Notes under the pieces: generated by a model | Told to the model about the DNA's origin: nothing | Databases searched by the model: none | What the model saw: the letters and a program-made list of their open reading frames with translations, nothing else | Program-made: the position numbers and the translations under genes | NCBI RefSeq assembly: GCF_003171515.1 | Contig: NC_089398.1 | Span: 1,364,001 to 1,428,000 of the forward strand | DNA: 64,000 bases | Direction: 5' to 3' | Source: Pyrenophora tritici-repentis | Taxonomy: Eukaryota; Ascomycota; Dothideomycetes; Pleosporales; Pleosporaceae | Part shown: piece after piece, positions 21,397 to 32,811 of the stretch | How the letters are laid out: each line of letters starts with the position of its first letter | How positions within the stretch are numbered: position 1 is the stretch's first letter

Positions 21397-22673
21397 GGTG
21401 TGGTTGGATAGTTATAAGTCTGTGATTATTCTGAATATATCTCTTATTTCTCTAATCCGCAGATATGTTCGTCGTAACGGTCGTAAAAGGCGTTTGTCGT
21501 AATTTCCAAAACAATCAAATACGTTTGCCACCACGCAGAACCCGCGAACCACCCTCCCTCATATATACCTTCCGCTGCACCGCCGCACTGTCCAAAAACA
21601 CGCTCGGGGACGAACGAACCCAGCATGCAGGTGTTAGTGCCACCTCTGGTGGTTCCACAAGCAAAACACCGGGCGGACATCATAGGCCCATGGCAAAACG
21701 CGTTACCCTGTGTGGTGGTGATGGTGGTTGGTCCCCCCACCTCCCCTGTGTCAGAAACTCCCGCCCGCACCCGCCCAATTGCTGGCACGCTGGCATGTGC
21801 TTGCCCTGTAGATCATATCTAGTGCCCCTGCGTTTATATGTGCTGGGCGATGGCTGATGATCTGCAGAGAGAGGTTGGGATAATTGGCTTAGTGATGCTT
21901 ATTTCCGTGTAAGAAACGGTACGGTAGAGGGATGTTGATATTTGCTTGAGTAGTATTGAGTAGTATTGAGTCCTATTTCCTATTTGACTAAAGAAAAATA
22001 TTCCCTCCTTGATCTCACGTTGTATTCAATCCATCTTTTTTTAGGTACAGTACTACAAGCGGACATATCCGAGACCATGGAAAGTTCCTTAGTCTGAAAG
22101 ATGACGACGGAGCACAGAAGGTGCGGCATATGTGGGGGACGGTTAAGGTCGCGCGTTTCTGCTCCACTGTACGTGCATCATCGTCATTTTGGCATGCGTC
22201 GACGCCGTTTGGAGCCTAGTTTTGCCGGGTTAGGGGCGGGTTGGCGGGCTGAGGCTGGGGGGTGGCACATCCGGGGGCCTTTGCTGGCTGCAGAGAAGGG
22301 CGCAGGGACGTTGGGTTACGTGGTGCTGGATTGGGGTGTAGAAGAAGGAAAGAGTAAGGATTATACATCATCAGCGCTGTCAGGGCAAGTTTGTCTGTAA
22401 TGATATTGGAAAGTTGCTTTGTAGGAAATACACGAGCAACATATCATAGAATTCAGGAAAGTAGAACGGTCTATTGGATTGTTTAGTACAAAACCCCAAA
22501 GATGGCTGAGTGTCGCATCGCTCAGTCCTGTCTCCTCCATAACTCGCCTGGGTATGCCGACCGCTAACGCCCAAATGAATGCCCATTTGTATGTCTTTAT
22601 TGCTGAGTTTGTTCCATTACACGAGTCTGGTGCCGATATGCACGTGAAAGTCTCAAGTACTAGGAGTGTATAA
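21397..22673. other. Intergenic, no gene seen
   Basis: No domain-bearing frame. A short direct repeat of GTAGTATTGA occurs near 21950-21972. Confidence 0.5.
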
Positions 22674-23504
22674 TCAGGCAGAAGATGATATGGCGCCGTC
22701 ACCCAGCACCCTAGCAACCAGGATATATAGGAGAAAGATGCCGATGATAATCTTAAACCTGTTGCGAGCCAACCATCCCTGACCCGCATCTCGTGCTATT
22801 TGCGCTGCGTCGTGAACGACGGTCGCGCTCGTTCCGGGTCGTCGCCTCAGACCGGAAACGTCTGGCGAGCAAGCGGGTTGTGAAGGAGTGGGTTTGGGTC
22901 GCGGCAGGCCGGTCGCAGGATCGATATTCTTCTCCTTCATCCACTTTAGGTTCTCCTCGTCAACCTCGGGCCACTCGTGCCTGAACTTTGAACCGCCATC
23001 ACCCGCCCTGATATTGCCTGCTTGTGATCCTCCGGTGTTTGCTGAACCAGAAGATTTTGTTCCGCCGCCAGTGCTGTTCCACCACCTCGTGCGCTGCGCG
23101 AATAGTTTCCGCTCGGCTTCCGACGCTCTCACACTGCCGGTTGTCATCTCCTCGCTAGTCATGAAACTCAGCAGACCATTCAAGATGGTGCTGACCTCCC
23201 ATGCGGGGTTGAAACTCTTGGGGTGGAAATCGGAAATGCTTAGGCAGAGCCGGCTGCTTGGCTGGAAGCGGCCGGAAGGAGTGTGCATGCGGATAGCGGG
23301 CGGCGCAAAAGGGTAGTCAGGCGGGAAGAGAAGGGTGCCCCAGTACTGGCCGCCATCGTAAGGGGTGTCGGGCGGGCCCGTCAGGATGTAGTGCCATTCC
23401 AGGATGTTCTTGTCAGATGGATGTGCGGATATGTAGGGCGGAGGTGATTTCGTGATGGCGGCGTATTCTTTGGTGAGGCGCTTAGTTGCTGCGGGTGTCG
23501 CCAT
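22674..23504 (-). CDS. UBC6: Ubiquitin-conjugating enzyme E2, ER tail-anchored (Ubc6)
   Basis: 276 residues, single exon. The UBC fold spans residues 5-150: KRLTKEYAAI, PPPYISAHP, LEWHYILTGP, YPFAPPAIRMHTPSGRF and the active-site Cys in SSRLCLSISDFHP, the Ubc6 subfamily form without the HPN motif before the Cys. The C-terminus carries one hydrophobic segment, FKIIIGIFLLYILVARVLG, fitting a tail anchor. In yeast Ubc6 works with the Doa10 ligase in ER-associated degradation. It is divergent to SAM50 with 359 bp between start codons, so the two probably share a promoter region. Confidence 0.95.
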   Translation of the reverse strand: MATPAATKRLTKEYAAITKSPPPYISAHPSDKNILEWHYILTGPPDTPYDGGQYWGTLLFPPDYPFAPPAIRMHTPSGRFQPSSRLCLSISDFHPKSFNPAWEVSTILNGLLSFMTSEEMTTGSVRASEAERKLFAQRTRWWNSTGGGTKSSGSANTGGSQAGNIRAGDGGSKFRHEWPEVDEENLKWMKEKNIDPATGLPRPKPTPSQPACSPDVSGLRRRPGTSATVVHDAAQIARDAGQGWLARNRFKIIIGIFLLYILVARVLGDGAISSSA

Positions 23505-23863
23505 GATGAGCGGAAGTGGTATGTGTGAGGGTGAGTAGTGGTAAGAGACGTGTTAAGAACGGAAGTAGTTGGTCTTTGGCTATCCGGTACGTTGTATTGG
23601 TGGCGGGAAAAGAAGAAGCGCAAGTCGCTGCGGATTTCCCTTGTACAAGTCGTTTTCTGGTTAAATGGTTTGAAAGACAGGAAAGACAGAAAGTCAAATA
23701 GTGCAAAGTGATAAAGCGGGTAGGTGAGTGATTGCAGGTTTCAAACATGTATGGTTGAGAGTAAGCGGCACGTGCCTCGGACGCAGCGGCGGGCGGGCGA
23801 TCCAGACATGTTCAAGGTTTCTGACGAGCGCCAAGGAAACAGCACAAAGACATCAACAGCCCA

Positions 23864-25545
23864 ATGGCTTCGCCGAATGAAGACGATGTAAGCGGTCCAG
23901 GGCTTCTTAGTCATCTGCTGTTGCTAATTGACCACCAGGTCTTCGAAAGGCTCAAGAATAGAACGGACCTGGACGAGCAGAAGCGACAACAGGATGAGAT
24001 TAATGCGCGGCTTCACGCTCAACACCAGAGGGCGCAGGAGAGGCTAGGGGAGCTGGTATGCATCACGAAAGAGAAGTAGGAGCGATATCTGAGACGTGTA
24101 TAGGTTGAAGACAACACCTCCCTCCCGGTGACGATATCGTCAGTCCGCGTCCTCCACGCCAACCGCACAAGAAGAAGTTTCCTCGAGCGAGTCGTCAACC
24201 CTCTCCTAAGCGCGAACCGCACCGAGCCCTATACTCTGGAAGATGCATTGAAAGAGGTCGGCGAAGCAGCAGACAAGCTCAATCGCTTTGGTAGGACGGC
24301 ACCCAATTGAAGTTTGTACATGTCTAATAGCAACTAGGCATCTTCAAGTCGCCAATATCAGTCTACCTCGACCGACCAAATCAAACCATTGCCTCGTCCT
24401 CTCCCACCGATGTCGACGTCTACATTTCGGCTGTTGAACGCGGCAACTACACTATCAAGACCGGGACGGAGGCTGGCGCTTCGGAAGCAGATGCCTACGT
24501 TCACGCCGAGTTGCGAAATCTCCTTGGTGGGGCAGAGACACTCAACGCACATGGCTCGCTTGGTACACGAACACGATCAGCCTACTCCCTCGCCTTTGAC
24601 AGCCCAATTCTCAGCAACCCTGATCTCAAGTTTCAAGTCAACGGATTCGCAAGTTCGACACTGAAGAGCTGGGCAAGTCACGAAGAGGTACTGAAAGGAG
24701 GAAACTCCAAGATTTCATGGAGAATGAAGAATGGCGCTACGCATGAATTCGGTTACTCGGGCATCTGGCGCCAAGTCACGGGTCTGGCCGAAAATGCGTC
24801 GCCCGCTGTCCGCGCAGACGCAGGCGACTCCTTCAAGTCGAGCATTACGCATACTTGGATCAAGGACAAGCGCGACTACCCTCTCCTTCCCAACAGCGGC
24901 TACTTCATGAAGAGCGTGTCGGAAATTGCGGGTTGGGGTCCTCTGAAAGGTGACGTAGCGTTCTGGAAGTCAGAGGCGGAGTCGCAAGTTGCTCTCCCCT
25001 TTGGCAACACGGGCATCACGCTCACCGCTGGGCTGCGAGGTGGTCTACTCTACCCTTTGGCATTGGGCGGAGAGAATCAGGCCCAAGCATCTCGCATCAA
25101 TGACCGCTTCCAGCTCGGTGGCCCGACCAACGTACGGGGTTTCCGCATCGCTGGTCTCGGCCCTCGTGATGGTCCAGATGCCCTAGGCGGTGATATCTAC
25201 GCAGCTGGTGGTGCGTCGATCCTCCTTCCAATTCCCCGTGTCGGAAAAGAGACGCCGCTCCGTCTACAAGCCTTCATCAACGGCGGTCGACTCCTTGCAT
25301 TGAAGAATCCAAACTCCAAGAAGGAAGATGGTTCGTTTGGCAGCTCAAGCGACGTGTCGAGTGCCATTCAAAAGTCCTTTTCCGCCATGACAGCAGAGTT
25401 GCCCAGCGCAGCAGCTGGTGTAGGTCTCGTGTATGCGCATCCAGCTGCGAGGTTTGAAGTCAACTTCTCGCTGCCTCTTGTCATGCGCGCAAAGGAGGAG
25501 GGCAGGAAGGGACTGAGCTTCGGTGTGGGAATTGAGTTCTTGTAG
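23864..25545 (+). CDS. SAM50: Mitochondrial SAM complex beta-barrel subunit Sam50
   Basis: Four exons, 23864-23887, 23939-24055, 24104-24290 and 24338-25545, separated by 47-51-nt introns; 511 residues. An Omp85-family beta barrel of the mitochondrial outer membrane that inserts beta-barrel precursors (porin, Tom40). The N-terminal POTRA-like part includes VTISSVRVLHANRTRRSFLE; the barrel carries GGPTNVRGFRIAGLGPRDG (the conserved R-G-F loop) and ends with the aromatic beta-signal GLSFGVGIEFL. The length is normal for Sam50. The first intron is in frame, so a read-through product is possible in principle. It shares an upstream region with UBC6. Confidence 0.94.
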
Positions 25546-26018
25546 ACCAGGACATGGTGTAAATGTGTATTTGTAGGCAGCATTAACTTAGAACCTTTTC
25601 ACGAAGCAAAAACACTCTAGCATGACACAGTGAGACAACAAGATGTTGCACATGCAAATTTCGGTGAACTTTCTCAGTTTTCCCATGTTTGATATTTGCC
25701 GAGTACATGGGGTAATCATGGCGGCTTGGATAAAGCTTGTCAATACTGAGGTGGATAGCTTCGGCATTATAGGTCAGCATTGAGGGGGCAGCAATGAAGA
25801 TCTATCGGATAATACAAAGTGCCTCAATCAAGATATACTGTAATGAATTATGAGTTTCTTCATTCATTGTGGCGTGTATGTGCTGTGTATCATAATAAAA
25901 CTGTTCTTGGTGATAATGTGTTCGTTGCCAATCTACCATAAACAACAAAATGACGTCCCCACACACTTCTCGCAATCTAATATCCAGCCACCATCGCCAC
26001 CGGCATCTGTCTTGCCAC
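25546..26018. other. Intergenic between convergent genes
   Basis: 3' flanks of SAM50 and the FAD oxidase; no feature recognised. Confidence 0.6.
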
Positions 26019-27549
26019 TCAACTTCCAACCAACTGCGGACCCTCGAATACATTGTTTGGATCAAGTGACTTCTTAATCTTGACGAGCCTGTCATAATTT
26101 TCGCCCCAGTACCTAGAGTGCGCCTCTGTGCGGCTCAAACCGGTGTCTGCATAATTGACGTACATGCCATATTTGCTTCCGTTACTCGCATCCTCAATGG
26201 CATTGACCCACCCATTCAGGAAGCTCATGTACTCAGGCTTATACGTAGCGTTATCCGGGAAAATCCGGTCATAAAATTGCATCTTGAAAATGGACTTGCG
26301 GTGTGAGTAGCTGGTCTCGTCCGGGCCGACCTGGGAAATGGACGCGCTCTTGCCGCCATGGAGGTCGATCAGGAGGTACCAACCTCTGGTAATTTTGCTG
26401 GCAGTCGTGAAGTAGTAGTCTGACATTGCCTTGATGGCGGCAGGGGAGAGGGCCTCGGGCATCAAAGACTTGGCGTAAAAGTTCTCGTGGGTGTCGTAGA
26501 CTTCGGCTTGTTTGAGGGGCCCAAAGGCAAAGTGGGTGAGGGTGTCAATCCATCCCTTTACTGATACTTTGCCACTGCCAGCGGGAATGTCGAGTTTGGC
26601 GAGGAGGGGTGCCATGACCTTGTCGAATTCTGAGCGGTTTCCATGGTAGACTCCTGTCAGCTGCTTTGGCAGGAACATGCGCATGTCGAGCTCGGCAGGC
26701 TGATCGTTGATGGAAAAGTCTTGTAGCGCAGTTACATATTTTGCTAGCTGACTGGTGTTCTTCGGGGACAAGGAATAGTCGAAGATGACGTTGCTTTCAA
26801 GAGGAGTAAAGGTCTTGAATGTGAAGTCGACGACGATGCCAAAGGCTGCACCGGCACCGCGGAGAGCCCAGAAGAGGTCTTGGTTTGAATCGGCTGAGGC
26901 AGTCACAACAGTACTGTTGGCAAGCACGACCGTAGCAGAGACAACATTGTCCAAAGCAAGACCATGTTTGCGAGAGGAGAGTCCGTAACCGCCATGGAGT
27001 GTCAATCCGCTTACTCCTACACTGTGTTGTTGTTGTTAGATTGGGTTCTTTTCTTGTAAAAGCCATGACTTACCCTGGGCATGTTCCGTGGCTGATGGCC
27101 TGTTTCCCTTGGTCGTACAGTGCCAGAGCAATGTTTCCTAGTCTTCCACCGGCCTGTACCACGGCTCTTTGGGCCTGTTGGTCAACTGTGACGCTGTTGA
27201 AACGTTGCATATCAACGATCAAGTGGGCATTTTCTCCTCCTAGGCCATGGGCGGCATAGCTATGGCCTCCGCATTTTGCGGTGACGGGGATCTTGTTTGC
27301 GACCCCACAGGCTACGGCATCTTGAATATGCTTGATAGTCTGTGGCACAGCATAGGAAGCCGGGGTGAACGAAAGGCGGAGATTGAAAGGCTTGATGGCC
27401 TGGGTGTAGTTTGCCGTGCCTGCTGCGTATACCGGAACTTGATGGGACTTGAGGCAATCATCCACGGCTGCTCTCCTGTCTAAAGTGGCCGAAGAGAGGG
27501 CAAAGAAAGCGGTGGCTGTATAGAGCCATTCAGAATAGATTTTCACCAT
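26019..27549 (-). CDS. Secreted FAD-linked oxidase, berberine-bridge-enzyme family
   Basis: Exons 27549-27074 and 27021-26019 (intron 27022-27073, GTAAGT...ACAG); 492 residues. Signal peptide within the first 20-25 residues. The FAD domain (PCMH type) shows KCGGHSYAAHGLGG, whose His is the usual 8-alpha-histidyl FAD site, and HGTCPGVGVSGLTLHGGYG, whose Cys is the usual 6-S-cysteinyl site, so bicovalent FAD is likely. The BBE C-terminal motif is present near the end (RYWGENYDRLVKIKKSLDPNNVF). Such extracellular enzymes oxidise sugars, oligosaccharides or secondary metabolites with O2. Divergent to a secreted lactonase 1.5 kb away; oxidation of a sugar to its lactone followed by lactone opening would be coherent, but is inference. 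Confidence 0.9.
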
Positions 27550-29046
27550 ATTGGAAGTTGGGTAGAAGCTTGGCTGCCCAGAAACACTTCCACCGGATGC
27601 ATGCTTGAACTATATATGAAAGGCTTGTCATCGGGAGGCAGGGACACGGTTTGTTCGGAAACGGTCTCGGTCGAACAATCCAATGAACCATGATTAAACG
27701 GTATGAAAGGAGAAAGCAAATACCCCCGTGAGTCAACTTTGGTTAAAGCTTCGTAAAGATGAGATGTTTGGGTCTCGGATCCACCGGATCTGACACTGAC
27801 ATGGTAAGTGAAGCGTATACGAATCGATAAAAGCCATATTGGGACTGGTCAAGCTTCGGTGGCCTTGGCAAACACCGTGGCCGCCACTTTCCGCCAAATC
27901 GCTGGTTCGTCTCTTGGCGTACACCAAGTCGCGGGGAGATTAAGTAGTGGAGTTCGGCATGCATCCTCATATCAAACCTTGTTCATAACCCACAAGTATG
28001 CCTTACAGCTCTCCTCTTGGGCCTGTATGAGTTCTTCCTGTGTCCGCCTTGGGGCCGTACGGTGTTGGAATTGTGCGCGCCGGTAATCACGGTCATCGGT
28101 AGGCGAGTGCGCAAACCGTGGTACTCGTGCAGAGGCGTACCAATCGGACACGAAGCAAGCCAAGAACAATCCAACCCAACCAAAAAATGCCCGCTCTTAA
28201 TGTATATGTCCATCTTGGTAGTTGCAGCTTCATTTACAGGCCCACATGCAGGACCAGAAGATCGGCAGTGACTAGGACAGGCGATGTGTTGACTTTTGTT
28301 TTGTCTATATGCTTTTTGATGGGAAACAGACTGTGCACGCGCTGATATTTTCGTAGTTGCGTTAGCAAGAGTGCGACGTCACAAACTAGGACGCGATATT
28401 ACCAACCTTACCGAAGACTAAGAAACACCATGTTTGGACACGTGATGCGGACTTTCAGGGCCCAGAATAGAGAATTTCCCGTAAGCACGGATGCACCCGG
28501 CTTTTGCGTATTACCGTACCGGTACTTACTGCCGTACTGCCGTACAGATGCCGGCGTCTTTCGGGGTAAAGATTAACCGTTACCTACCGGTAGGTAACTA
28601 TGGCGCAGCGGGTTTGGATGCCTTTGTGACGCAGGCAAAAGGTAGAAGGGACATATAGTCGGGATGCACACCCGAAATATAAGGCAATTGCAATTTCTCC
28701 ATGTTGATGAACCTGGGGTAAACAACCGGTTGAAACAATGCACCCCTGCTCTACATGTGGGTGCATATTGCATCTATATTGCCCGATGTATAGCTTTTAA
28801 CCGGCTTGGGAGGAGCCGCATCTCCCGAGGGAGTAATAGTACATTGCGTTTAGAGACGATCCGTGACCAAGGCCGTTCCCTAGTCCACAAACGAGTAGTT
28901 AGCGGTTTCACAGTAGATGGCCAACACGTACGCGTGACAACAAGGACCATGAGAGCGGAAATTCAAAGGACGGCAGAAGTGGACATACAAAGTCGAGCTT
29001 CTGCCGTACGTTGGCAAGGACACGACTGCATTCATCAACATTCATC
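27550..29046. other. Divergent intergenic region between oxidase and lactonase
   Basis: No gene recognised. Palindromic stretches such as TTACCTACCGGTAGGTAA occur near 28580. The region probably holds both promoters. Confidence 0.5.
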
Positions 29047-30265
29047 ATGCTGCCTTCGCATCCTCTTCTTCTGCCGCTATTCGGCAGCGTCGCCAGTGCG
29101 GCCAATCTGTGGGCGAGCCACTACTCGGGTACAATCAACTACCTCACGTTCAACGGCAATAACCTGGCTTTGAGCAGCTCGAGTTCCACGGGTAACAAGC
29201 TGCCCAGTTGGCTCACATATGATAATGCTGGAAAGGGGCTGTACATTGCCGATGAGAACTTTATCGGAAACTCCGGAGGAACTCTGACTTCCTTCTCCAT
29301 CGGGAACAATGGCAGCTTGAGATCAGCCGGAACCGCGCCTACACCTCAGGGTGTAGTTGCAAATACTCTATATGGTGGTCCAGAAGGAAGAAGCTTCATT
29401 GCGAATGCTCACTAGTATGTCAACCTTTTGCAGTGGAAGTTATTGTTACTGACTTGTGCATAGCCAAACATCGCAATTGACGACTTTCAAGCTTCCGTTG
29501 AATGGTGGTCAGCCCATGCAAACAATCAAATACACTGGAAAAGGTCCCAATACGGGCCGACAGGAAGCTGCACACCCACATCACGCCTTTGTCGATCCTA
29601 CCGGAGATTTCATAGTCGTACCTGACCTAGGTGCTGATGCAATCCGCATCCACAAGATCAACCATCAAACAGGCGCGCTTACAGACTGCGCTCCTGGCAA
29701 GCCAACTCCCGGCACAGGCCCAAGACACGGCGTTTTCTGGTCGCCAGCCGGCTCCTCACGCGTGCGCCGCGCAGAGGGCACAATTCTTTTCATTGCGAAC
29801 GAGTTGACCAACAGCGTCTCCAGTTGGGCGGTGACGTACGCTCAGGGAGGTTGCATGAGCCTGACCTTGAAGCAGACCTTGACGCCCTACCAGGGCAACA
29901 CCACCGCCGTCTCTGGGACGAAGGTTGGTGAGATCAGGGCCAAGGGAAACTTCCTCTACAACTCGAACCGAAACGACAAGAAGTTCTCGGGCAACGACTC
30001 AATCACTCAGTACACCATCTCTTCAACTGGAACCCTTACGTGGACTGATATTACGTCTTCGTATGGCACGTACCCACGCACCTTCGACATCAGCAAGGAC
30101 GGTGCTTTTGTTGCCGTGGGCGATCAGACAACCTCGAATGTGGCCATTGTGGCACGAGATACGACTTCCGGCAAGCTAGGAAAACTGGTGGCTAACTTGA
30201 GGATTGGTGCTGCTGGTAGGCCGGAGAACGAGGACGGTCTTAGCGCAGTGGTGTGGGAAAACTAG
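29047..30265 (+). CDS. Secreted lactonase-family seven-bladed beta-propeller protein
   Basis: Exons 29047-29414 and 29464-30265 (49-nt intron, GTATGT...CATAG, phase 2); 389 residues. A signal peptide covers about residues 1-19 (HPLLLPLFGSVASA). The body is a lactonase-type propeller: TYDNAGKGLYIADEN, AAHPHHAFVDPTGDFIVVPDLGADAIRI, GTGPRHGVFW, NSNRNDKKF and YPRTFDISKDGAFVAVGDQ are the repeated blade signatures of the 6-phosphogluconolactonase / carboxymuconate-cyclase-like family. Secretion excludes the cytosolic pentose-phosphate role; it probably hydrolyses an extracellular lactone. The start ATG at 29047 puts the signal peptide at the N-terminus. Confidence 0.88.
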
Positions 30266-31190
30266 GCGACACGCCGACGAATGGGGTGCTGTTCTTTCAA
30301 CCATGCACTGGCCTTAGTGCAGCTATCACAATTGAACTATGTACATACTGCTCACGTGTATGAATCTTGAAGTGATGTCGTCGAGTGATATCAGGGTTCA
30401 GGGTTTGGTCTGCGTCGCCAAGACGCCAACACTGTCGCCCAGATCCTCGTGCTCCTGCTTACCGGTACTTTCGTAGCTTACCCTGCATGACTGCATCTAC
30501 CGCCACACATACGTACAGGGTTGCAACCCTTGTAAAGCTGATAGTTGACAAGAACGGTGGCTGATAGGTGGAAGATGCCATGTCGTATGGCGGGTGATTT
30601 GCTCAAAACAGGGGAGACGTGTGGGGGGTGAATACCGTTGATGGGGCATCTACTCCCGAATCTTAAGATATCGAACGTGTATCCTAGTCAGATTAGGGAG
30701 CCGTAATTGCGTAAGCAGTAGATGGTCGCAAAAATGGAGGGACTCTACCAAGCACGAGTGGCTCATCACTGTTATCATGGACGTCCTGTTTACGACTGCA
30801 TGTTTACTTGTCAAACGACATGATTGGGCTGTATATTTGTACTAAGATTGCTATGCTATGGCATATAGACTGTTCTTGTAAAACTATCACCGTTGCACCT
30901 GCCTTGGGTCACCAACTCCGCTTTCAGCGCTAGTACCGCCTATCATGTTCTCACAAGGTACACACGACTTGCGTGCCTGGCTCCTCTTCACCTTCATACT
31001 ACACGCTCACCACCTCATTTCCCATATTTCATCACTCACCACGCTCTAGCGCGCCCGACTGTTGTGCTCATTAATCTTATCATGGAAGGATCTCCAGTAC
31101 TACAACAAGCAAAACTTCAGCTTTCTATTTGACTCTCGTCCCCAAGCAGCACTGCAAAGACTCCCACCTCAACGTCGACGTACCACCACA
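30266..31190. other. Intergenic, no gene seen
   Basis: No convincing frame. A C/T- and A/C-rich leader precedes the start at 31191. Confidence 0.5.
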
Positions 31191-31882
31191 ATGGCAATTC
31201 AGAAAGATACTGTCCCGATGGACATTGACTATGTTGACTCGCCTCCCTCGCCGACCAAGAGTGAATCGACCCAGAGCAGCACCCTCTCCTACACAGACGA
31301 TTTTGAGACCTTGCCCTCGAACGGCCCGAACAGCCACGCACACATCATCAATCTTGGCGATTATGTCTACAGCAAGGAAGAAGGCGCGGTTAAACTTCAA
31401 GACGCTGTAGTTACGACGCTCTTCAACACATCGCCGGATACGCTGAAGTCCTTCCTCAACCCCAATGTCAACATTTTTAAAGCGGTATTCGGCAAGAAAG
31501 ACGTCCAGTTGGTCATCTGGCGCAAGGGCTTGGAGGTCTTCGTAAGTGACGGCGTCCATCAAGCGTTTTATAGTCACTGATTAGACCCCAGGTCGGCACT
31601 TTCGAGCATCACACCTCGATGAAGGCATATCGTTTTGAGCGCGTCGCCGGCTTTCTCATCCGTAACGATGGCTCCTGGCATCTCAAGGCCACTGCCAGTA
31701 ATTCCTATTCCGCTGCCAAGTGGCTAGACGTTTGGGCCGGCAAGTTCGAGTGCCACGGCGGCGTTGCCAAGATGACTGTCGAGTTTGGCGAGGTGGAGAT
31801 GGCCAAGAGCGCGTCAGCTTTGGCAGTTGCTATGATCGGCGGCAATTACTGGGAGTTGAAGACCGACGTCAAGACGACTTGA
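31191..31882 (+). CDS. Conserved-looking hypothetical protein
   Basis: Exons 31191-31541 and 31592-31882 around a 50-nt intron (GTAAGT donor, CCAG acceptor); 213 residues. The first 50 residues are acidic and Ser/Pro-rich. The rest looks like a compact globular domain: GDYVYSKEEGAVKLQDAVV, FGKKDVQLVIWRKGLEVF, HHTSMKAYRFERVAGFLI and KWLDVWAGKFECHGGVA. No signal peptide or membrane segment. I do not recognise the family. Confidence 0.75.
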
Positions 31883-32317
31883 CTGGTGCACAGCAAGCCA
31901 GGTCACGGCAAGCAATGAGGGTGAACTGGGGATTTCGTTGGAGGGATATACTTATATTTGGGATGCATGTAGCAACTCGCAATGTCTTTGACGGGTTATA
32001 ACCCAGAGGCGCAACTGGGTGGAGTGGTATTGTCACGAAGGAACCCCATATAGCCAGCAATCTGCATGGCCATGTAGTCACGCTGAAGACCAAAAAGAAA
32101 TGCCTCTCGATCTTCAGTATGCCACATGATAAAAATGAGACATACCACAAACCAATATGCTGAATTTGTTGTTCTCATACCCTAGCCTCATGTAGTCTTC
32201 ATCATCCTTTCGCATTCACTTCCACATTGACACTCACAACTGTCACTCAACCCCGCAAGAACCCCAAGTATACATCCGCAACAAACGCACTTACTTCTAT
32301 CAAATCATACAAACCAA
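31883..32317. other. Intergenic, no feature seen
   Basis: 3' flank of the preceding gene and 5' flank of the tRNA gene. Confidence 0.5.
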
Positions 32318-32415
32318 GGGCCCATGGTTCAATGGTAGAACACTCGCATTCTGTTCCCCCCCTGCCCCCCAAAGCAGAATTGCGAGAGACCCGCGCTCGA
32401 TCCGCGGTGGGTCCA
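32318..32415 (+). tRNA. Intron-containing tRNA gene, isotype uncertain (Arg-UCU or Gln-CUG)
   Basis: Cloverleaf by eye. The acceptor strands are GGGCCCA (32318-32324) and TGGGTCC (32408-32414, one G-U pair) with discriminator A. The D-arm is GTTC/GAAC. The anticodon stem is CTCGC/GCGAG, and the T-stem CCGCG/CGCGG has loop CTCGATC. Between the anticodon-stem strands are 34 nt, so an intron of about 27 nt, very C-rich, is implied. Counting by standard positions gives anticodon TCT; a one-base slip of the stem gives CTG. The T-loop starts with C rather than T, so it could be a pseudogene. Confidence 0.7.
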
Positions 32416-32427
32416 TTATTTCTGTGG

Positions 32428-32435
32428 TTTTTTTG
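32428..32435 (+). terminator. RNA polymerase III T-run terminator after the tRNA
   Basis: A run of about seven T begins roughly a dozen bases past the tRNA 3' end, with a second T-run shortly after. Confidence 0.6.
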
Positions 32436-32811
32436 TCTGTTTTTGTTACTAGGGACATGCGAGGAATAGAGAGAAAGAAGACGTGAGTGAGACTAGGTGA
32501 GTGGGTAGGTAGGCAGGCGAGAAAATCGAAGTTTGAACTTGGATAACTTTTTGCAGTAAATAGCGACGATAAAGTGATAAGGCGGTACGCAAGCGGAATG
32601 AATGAACATGTAAGGATAATTCAATGATATCATTCAAGAAAGTCTAATGATGTTGATAAGAGTAAGCCGCGCATGTAAAGATGTCTGTCAACAAACAACT
32701 TGGTCGGTCTATCCAGACCAAAGTCTTCATCTATCCCACCTACTCCAAGAAACGCCGACATACAACACGTCTACTACATCCAATAACTCTAACAAAGTCC
32801 GTCGCGAGTAA

